The position numbers were made by a program, and so were the translations under genes. A stretch of DNA of 64,000 nt from Bacillus sp. V2I10 (GTDB lineage Bacteria; Bacillota; Bacilli; Bacillales; Bacillaceae). The notes beneath the pieces were generated by a model. It made no database searches. It was not told the DNA's origin and worked only from the letters and a program-made list of their open reading frames with translations. Below, piece after piece: positions 13,952-21,541 of this stretch. The stretch is from assembly GCF_030817055.1 (NCBI RefSeq), contig NZ_JAUSYV010000001.1, forward strand, positions 1,822,001 through 1,886,000, in the 5' to 3' direction. The first letter of the stretch is position 1. Each line of letters begins with the position of its first letter.

Positions 13952-16285
13952 ATGTCTAAAATAAGCTATCAAGGAAAGCTCATCTATTTTGCGGCAGCAG
14001 CCGGTTTAGCCGTTGCTGCTGCAAAATTTCCATTCGACCCGATTTCCCTCTTCATTATACTTCTCTTTTATGCACATCTTCTTTTACGCAAAAAAATGAC
14101 TTTGCTGATTGGCTGTATGGGCATTTTCACCCTCTTCATTCTTCATTTTTACGCAGAAGAAAAAGGCAATATTACAGGATTCGCTGAAGGCAGAATTACT
14201 GTTCAAGGCAAATTCGCTGACTTTCCTGAAATAGACGGGAATCAATTGAAAGGTGTTATAAATGTTAACAAAGAAAAGATAACTGCCGTATACTATTTCA
14301 GTTCAGAGGAAGAGAAAAACAGGTTCAAACTATTGGAAATAAGTACATCTTGTACATTTAAAGGGGAATTAAAGCCCCCTAAACATGCAACGAACCCGAA
14401 TGCTTTTGATTATTCAGATTACCTAAAATACAATAGAATCCATTGGGTGCTGACTGCCGATTCTATTGATCAATGCAGGAATTCAGATCAAACATTAGTA
14501 GAAAAATTGAAAGAATACAGACAAGATGGAATTCAATTTATTTCTGATGTGTTTCCAAAGGAATCCAAAGGGATTGTACAAGCTCTTTTGTACGGGGAAC
14601 GTTCTCATATTTCCGAGGATATAAACAAGGCATATCAGGAGCTGGGCATCGTTCATTTGCTTGCAATCTCTGGTCTCCATGTCGGTATTTTAGTTTCTGG
14701 ACTATACTATTTTCTGATCAGAACGGGAATGACACATGAAAAAACGAAACTTCTTTTAATCTTGTCCCTGCCGGTTTACTGCATAATCGCTGGAGGGGCA
14801 CCCTCCGTTCTCAGGGCTGCAGGGATGAGCATGCTTTATCTTGCATCAAAACAAATGAAGCTGCAGCTTTCCACGATTGATGTTATTTCTGTTACGTTCC
14901 TTGTTCTGCTATTTGCTGATCCATATTATTTATTTAATGTTGGATTTCAATTGTCCTTTTCTGTAAGTATTGCGCTCATCCTGTCAGCCCGGGCTTTTTC
15001 AAAAATCCCCAACCGCTTTTATCAGCTGCTGGCAGTTTCGTCAGTAGCCCAGCTCGCATCCCTTCCGATTATTTTGTACAGCTTTTATCAAATTTCCATT
15101 TTAAGCCTGCCAATGAATATTCTATTTGTGCCTTTTTATTCTGTGGTCATTCTCCCTTTATCACTGGCCTCAGTGTTTGGGATGATTATTTTTTCTCCAT
15201 TAGGCTCAATCCTCATAGCCGTAACGGATCTTTTGCTGAAAATAAGCAATAACATTGTTCTGTTTATCAACAGCTTGCCTTCCTTCATGCTTCTGTTTGG
15301 CAAACCATCTTTTCTGTTTCTTTTTCTATTTACCGTATTCCTTTGCCTGGCTTTTATCGTTTACGAGAAGTCCAATCGATTGATAGAAATGCGGCTATTC
15401 GTTTTATTCATTGTCCTTCTCCTTTTTTATCAGTACGAATCGGAGTATTTCGTACAGACAGGCGAGATCGTGATGCTTGATGTCGGTCAGGGTGACTCCA
15501 TTTATCTCTCAGCACCGCATAATCAGGGGACATACTTAATTGATACGGGCGGCATACTCTCATTTAATCAGGAAAAATGGAAAGAAAAAAGCAATCCTTA
15601 TTCGATCGCTGAAGATACTCTTATTCCTTTTCTAAAATCAAAAGGCAAAAGAACACTTGATAAATTGATTTTGACTCATGGAGATGCAGATCATGCGGGT
15701 GAGGTTACCAAACTTCTTGATGAAATTCGTGTCAGAGAGCTGATTGTGCCATATGGTTTTTTAAGAGGAGAATTTGAGCAGGAAATCATTGATAAAGCGA
15801 AAAGTAAAGGAACCGAGGTGTCCGTATTGAAAAGCGGGGACGCTGTATCTGACTCATTTTTCAAATTGAACATCGTATCTCCAATCGCGTTGTCAGAGAG
15901 TAAAAATGACGATTCACTCGTTATATTTGCTAAGATTGGGGGCTTAAACTGGCTGTTTACAGGTGATCTTGAGCACGAAGGAGAAAAGCGTATTCTAGAA
16001 AAATATAAAGGATTAAAAACCGATGTATTAAAGGTTGGACATCATGGAAGCAAGGGGTCTACTTCAGATTCGTTTTTAAAGCAGCTTCAGCCAAAGATTG
16101 CTTTAATTTCAGCAGGGGAGAACAACCGGTATCATCATCCTCATAATGAAGTGATCGGGCTGCTTCAGAAATATGGGATGGAAATTCTTCAAACGAAGGA
16201 TCATGGTTCGATTACTTTTAAATTTAGTGGAGATAGTGGAACGTTTTCCGTTCAGCCTCCATACGATAACGTATCAGATAAATGA
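13952..16285 (+). CDS. comEC: DNA internalization channel ComEC/Rec2
   Basis: A 777-residue polytopic membrane protein that carries one DNA strand into the cell during transformation. An N-terminal OB-like extracellular region is followed by the competence transmembrane domain (GIVHLLAISGLHVGI, then many membrane segments to about residue 495). A C-terminal metallo-beta-lactamase-like domain follows, with VMLDVGQGDS, HGDADH (H576, D578, D580, H581) and VGHHGSKGSTS, proposed to degrade the non-transported strand. No clear ribosome site precedes the ATG, so translation may depend on coupling to comEB seven bases upstream. Confidence 0.94.
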   Translation: MSKISYQGKLIYFAAAAGLAVAAAKFPFDPISLFIILLFYAHLLLRKKMTLLIGCMGIFTLFILHFYAEEKGNITGFAEGRITVQGKFADFPEIDGNQLKGVINVNKEKITAVYYFSSEEEKNRFKLLEISTSCTFKGELKPPKHATNPNAFDYSDYLKYNRIHWVLTADSIDQCRNSDQTLVEKLKEYRQDGIQFISDVFPKESKGIVQALLYGERSHISEDINKAYQELGIVHLLAISGLHVGILVSGLYYFLIRTGMTHEKTKLLLILSLPVYCIIAGGAPSVLRAAGMSMLYLASKQMKLQLSTIDVISVTFLVLLFADPYYLFNVGFQLSFSVSIALILSARAFSKIPNRFYQLLAVSSVAQLASLPIILYSFYQISILSLPMNILFVPFYSVVILPLSLASVFGMIIFSPLGSILIAVTDLLLKISNNIVLFINSLPSFMLLFGKPSFLFLFLFTVFLCLAFIVYEKSNRLIEMRLFVLFIVLLLFYQYESEYFVQTGEIVMLDVGQGDSIYLSAPHNQGTYLIDTGGILSFNQEKWKEKSNPYSIAEDTLIPFLKSKGKRTLDKLILTHGDADHAGEVTKLLDEIRVRELIVPYGFLRGEFEQEIIDKAKSKGTEVSVLKSGDAVSDSFFKLNIVSPIALSESKNDDSLVIFAKIGGLNWLFTGDLEHEGEKRILEKYKGLKTDVLKVGHHGSKGSTSDSFLKQLQPKIALISAGENNRYHHPHNEVIGLLQKYGMEILQTKDHGSITFKFSGDSGTFSVQPPYDNVSDK

Positions 16286-16301
16286 TTTTTGCAATTAGAA
16301 A

Positions 16302-16375
16302 AGCGGAAGCGCCTTGGGCAGTTCTGTCAGGCAGATCCGTTCTGACCGAGAAGTCAGGCGCTTGTGCTGGACAAT
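16302..16375 (-). repeat. Dispersed intergenic repeat, reverse-oriented copy
   Basis: AAGCGGAAGCGCC ... GACCGAGAAGTCAGGCGC ... GCTGGACAATG is, on the opposite strand, the same family as 21343-21465 (CATTGTCCAGCTCCACC...CTCGGCC). It is truncated and divergent. It lies between comEC and the yqzM terminator. Confidence 0.65.
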
Positions 16376-16401
16376 GAAAAAGAGACTGCTCTGCAGTCTC
16401 T
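16376..16401 (-). terminator. Intrinsic terminator of yqzM
   Basis: AGAGACTGC-AGA-GCAGTCTCT on the minus strand, a perfect 9-bp stem, followed by TTTT. Confidence 0.85.
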
Positions 16402-16413
16402 ATGTAAGGGTTG

Positions 16414-16548
16414 TCATGAACCGATTAACTTAATAACTGTCGCTAATACGAAAATAGTGGCAAAAAAGCCAAAAGAAACGACAAATCCAACTCCTGAGTC
16501 TACTGCATCGTTGCGTTTGCTTTGAACATTCTTTTCAAATTCATTCAC
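16414..16548 (-). CDS. yqzM: YqzM family small membrane protein
   Basis: A 44-residue protein starting at GTG: M-NEFEKNVQSKRNDAVDSGV, then one hydrophobic segment to IKLIGS. It corresponds to B. subtilis YqzM, also located between comEC and holA on the opposite strand. The function is unknown. The ribosome site AGGAGGGG lies seven bases upstream. The 300 bases between this start and holA hold two unassigned hairpins (16693-16757) and no other gene I can support. Confidence 0.92.
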   Translation of the reverse strand: MNEFEKNVQSKRNDAVDSGVGFVVSFGFFATIFVLATVIKLIGS

Positions 16549-16692
16549 AATTTACCCCTCCTATATGCCTTATAGTATAAGCCAAATCATTTAAAAAATC
16601 TATCATTTTCCAATCAGGTTTTGACAACACTTTACACAAATAGAAACTCATCAGAGTGAGAAAAATATATACAACATATTGATCGCTTACCT

Positions 16693-16757
16693 GCATATGT
16701 ATCCTGGGGCATATGCGGTGGCGTTTATATATATGGGAACCGGCTGAGCCTGTTCCC
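16693..16757. other. Two adjacent dyads in the yqzM-holA intergenic region
   Basis: GCATATG/CATATGC (16693-16716) and GGGAAC-GGC/GCC-GTTCCC (16735-16757, with single unpaired bases between the two stem parts). Neither is followed by a T-run on either strand, so they are not ordinary terminators. The role is unknown. Confidence 0.5.
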
Positions 16758-16848
16758 TATTCATTTTGCCCATTTATATAATCCGCACTTGCTAAACAGG
16801 CAGGGTACCGATAGGATTAGAAAAGAATGATTGAAACTGGGTGATAAA

Positions 16849-17865
16849 ATGATATCAAACGTCTGGAAAGATTTAAAAAATAAACAGCTGAAGCCGGCAT
16901 ACCTGCTTCTTGGAAAGGAATCTTACCTTATTCAGGAAACCGTTCAGCTTATTATTGAAGCTGCGTTGGATCCTTCTGAGATGGACTTTAATCTTGCACA
17001 GTATGACCTGTCAGAGACCCCATTGGAGTCCGCCATTGAAGATGCAGAAACACTTCCTTTTTTAGGTGAAAAAAGAGTGGTTATTCTTAAGAATCCTCAA
17101 TTTTTAACGAGTGAAAAAAAGAAAGAAAAAATAGAACACCGCATCGAAAAATTAGAGGAATATTTAAAAAGTCCTGCTCCATACACCATTTTGGTTATTG
17201 TGGCCCCCTACGAAAAACTTGATGAAAGAAAAAAAATTACAAAAGCTGTTAAAAAAATGACAGAAGCTGTAGAGATAAATGGATTTTCTGAGCATGAAAC
17301 AAAGAAGTGGATGAATGAATTGGCAGATGCAAATGCCATTGCACTTGAAAATTCAGCAAGAGATCAGCTTTATATGCTGTCAGCCGGCAATTTAATGGCC
17401 ATCTCACAAGAAATGAAAAAGTTGGGTACATATGCGGGTGAAGGCGGAACAATAACGGAAGACATTGTTTCTTCCCTTGTTTCAAGAACACTTGAGCAGA
17501 ATATTTTTGAATTGATTGAGAAGGTTATCCGCAAAGACAGAACTCGTGCCATGCAGATTTTTTATGATCTGCTGAAAGCAAACGAGGAACCGATAAAAAT
17601 CTTATCCTTGCTGATTAATCAATTCAGACTGATTCTTCAAGTGAAAGAGCTGTCTGTTCTGGGATATGGACAGCAGCAAATTGCGGGAAACCTCAAGGTG
17701 CACCCATTCCGTGTGAAACTGGCCATGCAGCAGGCACAGCTTTTTCAATCCTCAGAACTGACATCGATCATGAATCAGCTTGGTGACGCAGACTATGAAA
17801 TGAAAACCGGAAAAACGGACAAAAGACTTGCTGTTGAATTATTTCTACTCCGCTTATTCAAATAA
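16849..17865 (+). CDS. holA: DNA polymerase III subunit delta
   Basis: A 338-residue clamp-loader subunit, the delta arm that opens the beta clamp. It is an AAA+-like protein without a functional Walker site: PAYLLLGKESYLIQET at the N-terminus, EKRVVILKNPQFLT and LEQNIFELIEKVI in the middle, and QFRLILQVKEL and LKVHPFRVKLAM in the collar domain. An in-frame TTG at 16831 exists; the ATG at 16849 with GGGTGAT just upstream gives the MxxxVWKDLK start of the family. It is the yqeN locus of B. subtilis. Confidence 0.94.
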   Translation: MISNVWKDLKNKQLKPAYLLLGKESYLIQETVQLIIEAALDPSEMDFNLAQYDLSETPLESAIEDAETLPFLGEKRVVILKNPQFLTSEKKKEKIEHRIEKLEEYLKSPAPYTILVIVAPYEKLDERKKITKAVKKMTEAVEINGFSEHETKKWMNELADANAIALENSARDQLYMLSAGNLMAISQEMKKLGTYAGEGGTITEDIVSSLVSRTLEQNIFELIEKVIRKDRTRAMQIFYDLLKANEEPIKILSLLINQFRLILQVKELSVLGYGQQQIAGNLKVHPFRVKLAMQQAQLFQSSELTSIMNQLGDADYEMKTGKTDKRLAVELFLLRLFK

Positions 17866-17873
17866 AGTCCATA

Positions 17874-17907
17874 AAAAAAATCCTCTTCTCGGGAAGAGGA
17901 TTTTTTT
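17874..17907. terminator. Bidirectional terminator between holA and rpsT
   Basis: AAAAAAATCCTCTTC and GAAGAGGATTTTTTT pair perfectly around a four-base TCGG loop, giving a T-run on both strands for the two converging genes. Confidence 0.92.
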
Positions 17908-17908
17908 A

Positions 17909-18175
17909 TTATGCTGAAAGACCGTTTACAGATTTCGTTAAACGAGATTTGTAACGAGCAGCAGCGTTTTTGTGGATTAGACCACTTTGAGCAGCTTTGT
18001 CAATTCTTTTAGAAGCTACAGCTAGTGCAGCTTTTGCATTGTCAGCATCATTGTTAACAACTAGAGCTTCTACTTTTTTAATAGCAGTACGCATTGCAGA
18101 TTTGATTGTTACATTGTGTGCATTGCGCTCAGCGTTAGTTTTTGTGCGTTTGATTGCAGATTTGATGTTTGGCAT
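17909..18175 (-). CDS. rpsT: 30S ribosomal protein S20
   Basis: An 88-residue basic primary 16S-binding protein that forms a three-helix bundle. MPNIKSAIKRTKTNAERNAHN at the start and the Lys/Ala-rich body are characteristic. The ATG at 18175 with AGGAGGTGA five bases upstream is the start; an earlier in-frame ATG lies before this ribosome site. It is transcribed against holA and away from gpr. Confidence 0.97.
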   Translation of the reverse strand: MPNIKSAIKRTKTNAERNAHNVTIKSAMRTAIKKVEALVVNNDADNAKAALAVASKRIDKAAQSGLIHKNAAARYKSRLTKSVNGLSA

Positions 18176-18207
18176 TCGTTTCACCTCCTAAAAAGCATTC
18201 GAGATCT

Positions 18208-18276
18208 ATTATACTCGACATTTTCATCAATAATAAGAACAAGTGATATTTTATCAAACGGACATATAGATTGCAA
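18208..18276 (-). promoter_or_regulatory. rpsT promoter region
   Basis: On the minus strand TTGCAA (18271-18276), a 17-base spacer and TAAAAT (18248-18253). A second -10-like TATAAT lies at 18208-18213, nearer the gene, without a good -35. Confidence 0.6.
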
Positions 18277-18384
18277 TATAATTGTAAAGGAAATTATCAC
18301 GGCTTATACATGTCAAGAATGAAACCTGCAAATTAAGGCAAAAATACATAATAAGAAAGACTATGCAGCCAGGAGGTTATGATA

Positions 18385-19503
18385 GTGAAAGAACCTTTAG
18401 ATTTGAGTATGTATTCAGTTCGAACAGATTTGGCCATTGAAGCACGCGATATGGCAGCTGAATCTAAAACATCTGAGCCTGAAAAGAAATCACCCGAAAT
18501 GGAAGGCGTTATTGTCAAAGAGCAGAACGATAATGGAGTTAAAATAACATCTCTCCAAATTACTGAGAAGGGTGCAGAGCTTACGGGAAAGAAACCGGGA
18601 AATTACTTGACACTTGAAGTACAGGGAATTCGCCAAAAAGATACAGCTTTGCAAAATCAAGTTGTCGACGTTTTTGCAAAAGAATTCAGCAGTTTTATGG
18701 ATGGTCTGAAGATTCCAAAGGATGCAAGCTGTCTAGTTGTGGGACTTGGCAACTGGAATGTAACACCAGATTCGCTTGGTCCCCGTGTTGTTGAAAACCT
18801 TCTTGTTACACGTCATTTATTTCAGCTGCAGCCTGAAAATGTACAGGAAGGCTTCAGGCCAGTAAGCGCTATTTCACCTGGAGTAATGGGAATTACCGGG
18901 ATTGAAACAAGTGATATTATTACCGGTATTATTGAAAAAAGCAAACCGGATTTTGTCATTGCCATTGATGCGCTGGCTGCAAGATCGATAGAGCGTGTAA
19001 ATACAACCATTCAAATTTCAGACACCGGCATTCATCCCGGATCTGGTGTAGGAAACAAACGAAAAGAGTTGAGCATGGATACTCTGGGCATTCCTGTTAT
19101 TGCGCTTGGGATTCCGACGGTTGTTGATGCGGTATCGATAACAAGTGATACGATTGACTTTATCTTAAAGCACTTCGGAAGAGAGATGAAGGAAGGAGAC
19201 CGCCCTTCTAAGTCCCTCACTCCCGCTGGGATGTCATTTGGAGAAAAGAGGGTGCTGTCTGATGAAGATCTTCCTTCTGATGAACATAGACAGCAGTTCC
19301 TTGGGATTATTGGAACCCTTGAAGATGAAGAAAAAAGAAGACTGATTCATGAAGTTCTATCTCCGCTTGGGCATAATTTAATGGTGACTCCAAAAGAAGT
19401 GGATACATTTATTGATGACATGGCAACTGTAGTGGCAAATGGGCTGAATGAGGCACTTCATCAGCAGGTGGACAGCAGCAACGCGAGGTCATATACCCAT
19501 TAA
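18385..19503 (+). CDS. gpr: Germination protease GPR
   Basis: A 372-residue spore protease proenzyme that degrades SASP on germination. The N-terminal propeptide (DLSMYSVRTDLAIEAR region) is removed autocatalytically in the developing spore. The core contains VVGLGNWNVTPDSLGP, SPGVMGITGIET and VIAIDALAAR. Start choice: AGGAGG at 18371 is only two bases from the ATG at 18379 but eight from the GTG at 18385, so the GTG is preferred. SigG control is expected; CATAATA upstream near 18348 resembles a SigG -10, but no good -35 is seen. Confidence 0.94.
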   Translation: MKEPLDLSMYSVRTDLAIEARDMAAESKTSEPEKKSPEMEGVIVKEQNDNGVKITSLQITEKGAELTGKKPGNYLTLEVQGIRQKDTALQNQVVDVFAKEFSSFMDGLKIPKDASCLVVGLGNWNVTPDSLGPRVVENLLVTRHLFQLQPENVQEGFRPVSAISPGVMGITGIETSDIITGIIEKSKPDFVIAIDALAARSIERVNTTIQISDTGIHPGSGVGNKRKELSMDTLGIPVIALGIPTVVDAVSITSDTIDFILKHFGREMKEGDRPSKSLTPAGMSFGEKRVLSDEDLPSDEHRQQFLGIIGTLEDEEKRRLIHEVLSPLGHNLMVTPKEVDTFIDDMATVVANGLNEALHQQVDSSNARSYTH

Positions 19504-19568
19504 AAAATAGTCTACTTTCTCCGGCTCCTGCATATAGTTAAGCAGGCAAGCTTTGAAGGAGGAAGAAG

Positions 19569-20768
19569 ATGAAGCATTCTCGTAATAATCGCGGAATAAT
19601 AGTGACTCTGAATGGGACAAGCTTGAAAAAAGGATTTGCACTCAGCTTTATCGGGTTTATGCTCGTATTTTTGCTTTCAGGCGCGCTTACTTCCCTAAAT
19701 CCAGAATATAGGATCACATCCAAATCAATTAATGAATTAACAAATAATATTACAGGTGATTCCTTTATTCATCTACTTGGTTTCGAAAATCGCTATTTTG
19801 TTCAGGATTTACCTAAAGAGGCTAAACCTCCAAGTGTTTCTTCTTTATTTTTTAAAGCGGCTACAAGCATTAATCCGGAGGATCCGCGGAGTCTCCTTGG
19901 AAGGGAACTTCCTGGATTCACCCTGTTTGACAGCGAAATCGTAGTGGCTGGAGAAGGTACAGTTTATACAACGATGCCTATTGAATCCCCGCCTCCAACA
20001 GAGGTGCTGTTAGAGGAGCGGGAAGCATCAATTGCTGACTTAAAAGGGGCGGACGATCAGTCCGATCAGTCCAAAACACCGCCTATAGCGACGACAGGCG
20101 AACGCAAAGTTGTTTACATTTACCATACACATACAACAGAATCCTATTTGCCTATGTTAAAAAATGTGAAAAATGCAAACAGTGCTTATCATTCTGAAGC
20201 AAACGTAACTCTCGTTGGAGACAGGCTCGGAAAATCGCTTGAAGACCAAGGAATAGGAACAAACGTTGATAAAACAAATTTCATGAAGAAGCTGAATGAA
20301 AAAGGCTGGTCTTTTACAAAAGCCTACTCTATGTCCAGGCCGACAGTCGAAACAGCGATAGCAGGGAATAAAGAGCTGGATTATGTAATCGATATTCACC
20401 GTGATTCTCAGCGGTATAAAATTACAACAGCAGATATTAACGGCAAAAAATATGCCAAGGTGGCATTTGTCATTGGAGGAAAGAATCCGCTTCATGACAA
20501 AAACAAACAATTGGCATCAGAGCTTCATAAAAGAATAGAAGCTAAATACCCGGGACTCAGCAGAGGAGTTTTTCTTAAGGATTCACCAGGATCAAACAGC
20601 CTGTTTAATCAGGACCTGACTCAAAACGCCATGTTAATTGAATTCGGCGGGATTGATAATAATCTTGATGAATTGAATCGAACAGCAGACGCAGTAGCGG
20701 ATATTTTCAGCGAATATTACTGGCAGGCTGAAAAAGCGGATGCGGATTCAGCTGCTGAAAAAAAATAA
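19569..20768 (+). CDS. spoIIP: Stage II sporulation protein P
   Basis: A 399-residue membrane-anchored cell-wall amidase/endopeptidase of the engulfment machine with SpoIID and SpoIIM. One transmembrane segment spans about residues 20-40. The catalytic domain starts near residue 180 (VVYIYHTHTTESY) with the zinc-type His/Glu set: HTHTTES, DIHRDS and MLIEFGG. GGAGGAAG precedes the ATG. It follows gpr by 65 bases, the B. subtilis order. Confidence 0.95.
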   Translation: MKHSRNNRGIIVTLNGTSLKKGFALSFIGFMLVFLLSGALTSLNPEYRITSKSINELTNNITGDSFIHLLGFENRYFVQDLPKEAKPPSVSSLFFKAATSINPEDPRSLLGRELPGFTLFDSEIVVAGEGTVYTTMPIESPPPTEVLLEEREASIADLKGADDQSDQSKTPPIATTGERKVVYIYHTHTTESYLPMLKNVKNANSAYHSEANVTLVGDRLGKSLEDQGIGTNVDKTNFMKKLNEKGWSFTKAYSMSRPTVETAIAGNKELDYVIDIHRDSQRYKITTADINGKKYAKVAFVIGGKNPLHDKNKQLASELHKRIEAKYPGLSRGVFLKDSPGSNSLFNQDLTQNAMLIEFGGIDNNLDELNRTADAVADIFSEYYWQAEKADADSAAEKK

Positions 20769-20783
20769 GGATTAGAGGGAAGT

Positions 20784-21128
20784 ATGATGATGAAATTCAT
20801 GCTAAAGTGCTTTGTCCTAAGCTCAATATTGCTGCTTGGTGTTCTGTTTGGCATGCAGCAGGCCAATCAGGGTCTTGTAAAAATGAAAGGATATGAAGAC
20901 CCGAATTTGAGCAGCGCTTTTGAAGTGAAAAATGATTCATCAGGAGAATTGGAAGCTTCCGTTTTAGGCGTCAGCCATAATCTCGAAGAAAAACAGGAAA
21001 AACTTGAGGAAATGGAAGCATTCAATTTCTTTTCCCAGCTGGGCAAAAAATTTGCTACTCTTGCAAATGCAGTCATAACTGGCTTTATCACATTTTTAGC
21101 AGGACTGGTTGAAAGCCTGTTTCAATAA
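20784..21128 (+). CDS. yqxA: YqxA family protein
   Basis: A 114-residue protein with an N-terminal hydrophobic segment (about residues 5-24: MLKCFVLSSILLLGVLFG), a charged central region with a short Glu/Lys-rich coiled stretch (NLEEKQEKLEEMEAFNFF), and a second hydrophobic C-terminal segment. It corresponds to B. subtilis YqxA, which follows spoIIP. The function is unknown. It starts 15 bases after spoIIP. Confidence 0.85.
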   Translation: MMMKFMLKCFVLSSILLLGVLFGMQQANQGLVKMKGYEDPNLSSAFEVKNDSSGELEASVLGVSHNLEEKQEKLEEMEAFNFFSQLGKKFATLANAVITGFITFLAGLVESLFQ

Positions 21129-21235
21129 TGGATCAATGGAATATGCTGAAGGGAAGTCCGTTTTAGGGCTTCCCATATTTTGTTTAGCGGATAAACCTGC
21201 TTCGGCTAAAAAAAGGCAATCTAAGCTGTTAACTA

Positions 21236-21342
21236 AACTCCTAGCCCCTCGGCCAGAACAAAATCCAAAAAAAGTCAAACCCGGACTTTTCGGGTGAATT
21301 CTTATCTGTTTGTCGGGTCTGAACAGTCGGTTCCGCTTTTCC
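21236..21342 (+). repeat. Dispersed intergenic repeat, copy 2a
   Basis: CTAGCCCCTCGGCCAGAAC, a central hairpin AAAAGTC-AAACCCG-GACTTTT (21270-21290), then TTATCTGTTTGTCGGGTCT and GTCGGTTCCGCTTTTCC. It is nearly identical to 35893-36010. Together with copy 2b it fills the 412-base yqxA-lepA gap. Confidence 0.8.
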
Positions 21343-21465
21343 CATTGTCCAGCTCCACCGCCCAACTCCTCGGCCAGAACGGCTCCGCCAGTAAAGGCAA
21401 AAAGCGCCTTTTATGACGGATCCTTATCTGTCTGTCGGAGCTAAACGGGCGGTTCCGCTTTTCCC
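21343..21465 (+). repeat. Dispersed intergenic repeat, copy 2b
   Basis: CATTGTCCAGCTCCACCGCCC, CTCGGCCAGAAC, a central hairpin AAAGGC-AAAAAGC-GCCTTT (21393-21411), GATCCTTATCTGTCTGTCGG and GGGCGGTTCCGCTTTTCC. The hairpin arms differ from copy 2a by a paired change, while the flanks are conserved. Confidence 0.8.
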
Positions 21466-21467
21466 AG

Positions 21468-21496
21468 TTGAATGTTACTTCCCCTATTGATATAAT
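21468..21496 (+). promoter_or_regulatory. SigA promoter of lepA
   Basis: TTGAAT (21468-21473), a 17-base spacer, TATAAT (21491-21496). It begins directly after repeat copy 2b. Confidence 0.7.
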
Positions 21497-21541
21497 TAAA
21501 TTTAGTGCATTGGCCAGTTTAGTAGGAGTGATAGAACGATT

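Noticed and set aside
13952..13975. Possible frameshift or wrong start at comEC because it lacks a ribosome site
   Set aside because: The full-length 777-residue frame and domain order match the family, and coupling to comEB seven bases upstream explains the weak start.
16699..16749. A 16-codon ORF starting ATGTATCCTGGGGCA within the holA upstream hairpins
   Set aside because: No Shine-Dalgarno sequence upstream and no similarity seen; it overlaps both dyads.
21129..21541. Short open frames within the dispersed repeats
   Set aside because: They follow the repeat sequence itself, are not conserved in frame between copies and lack ribosome sites.
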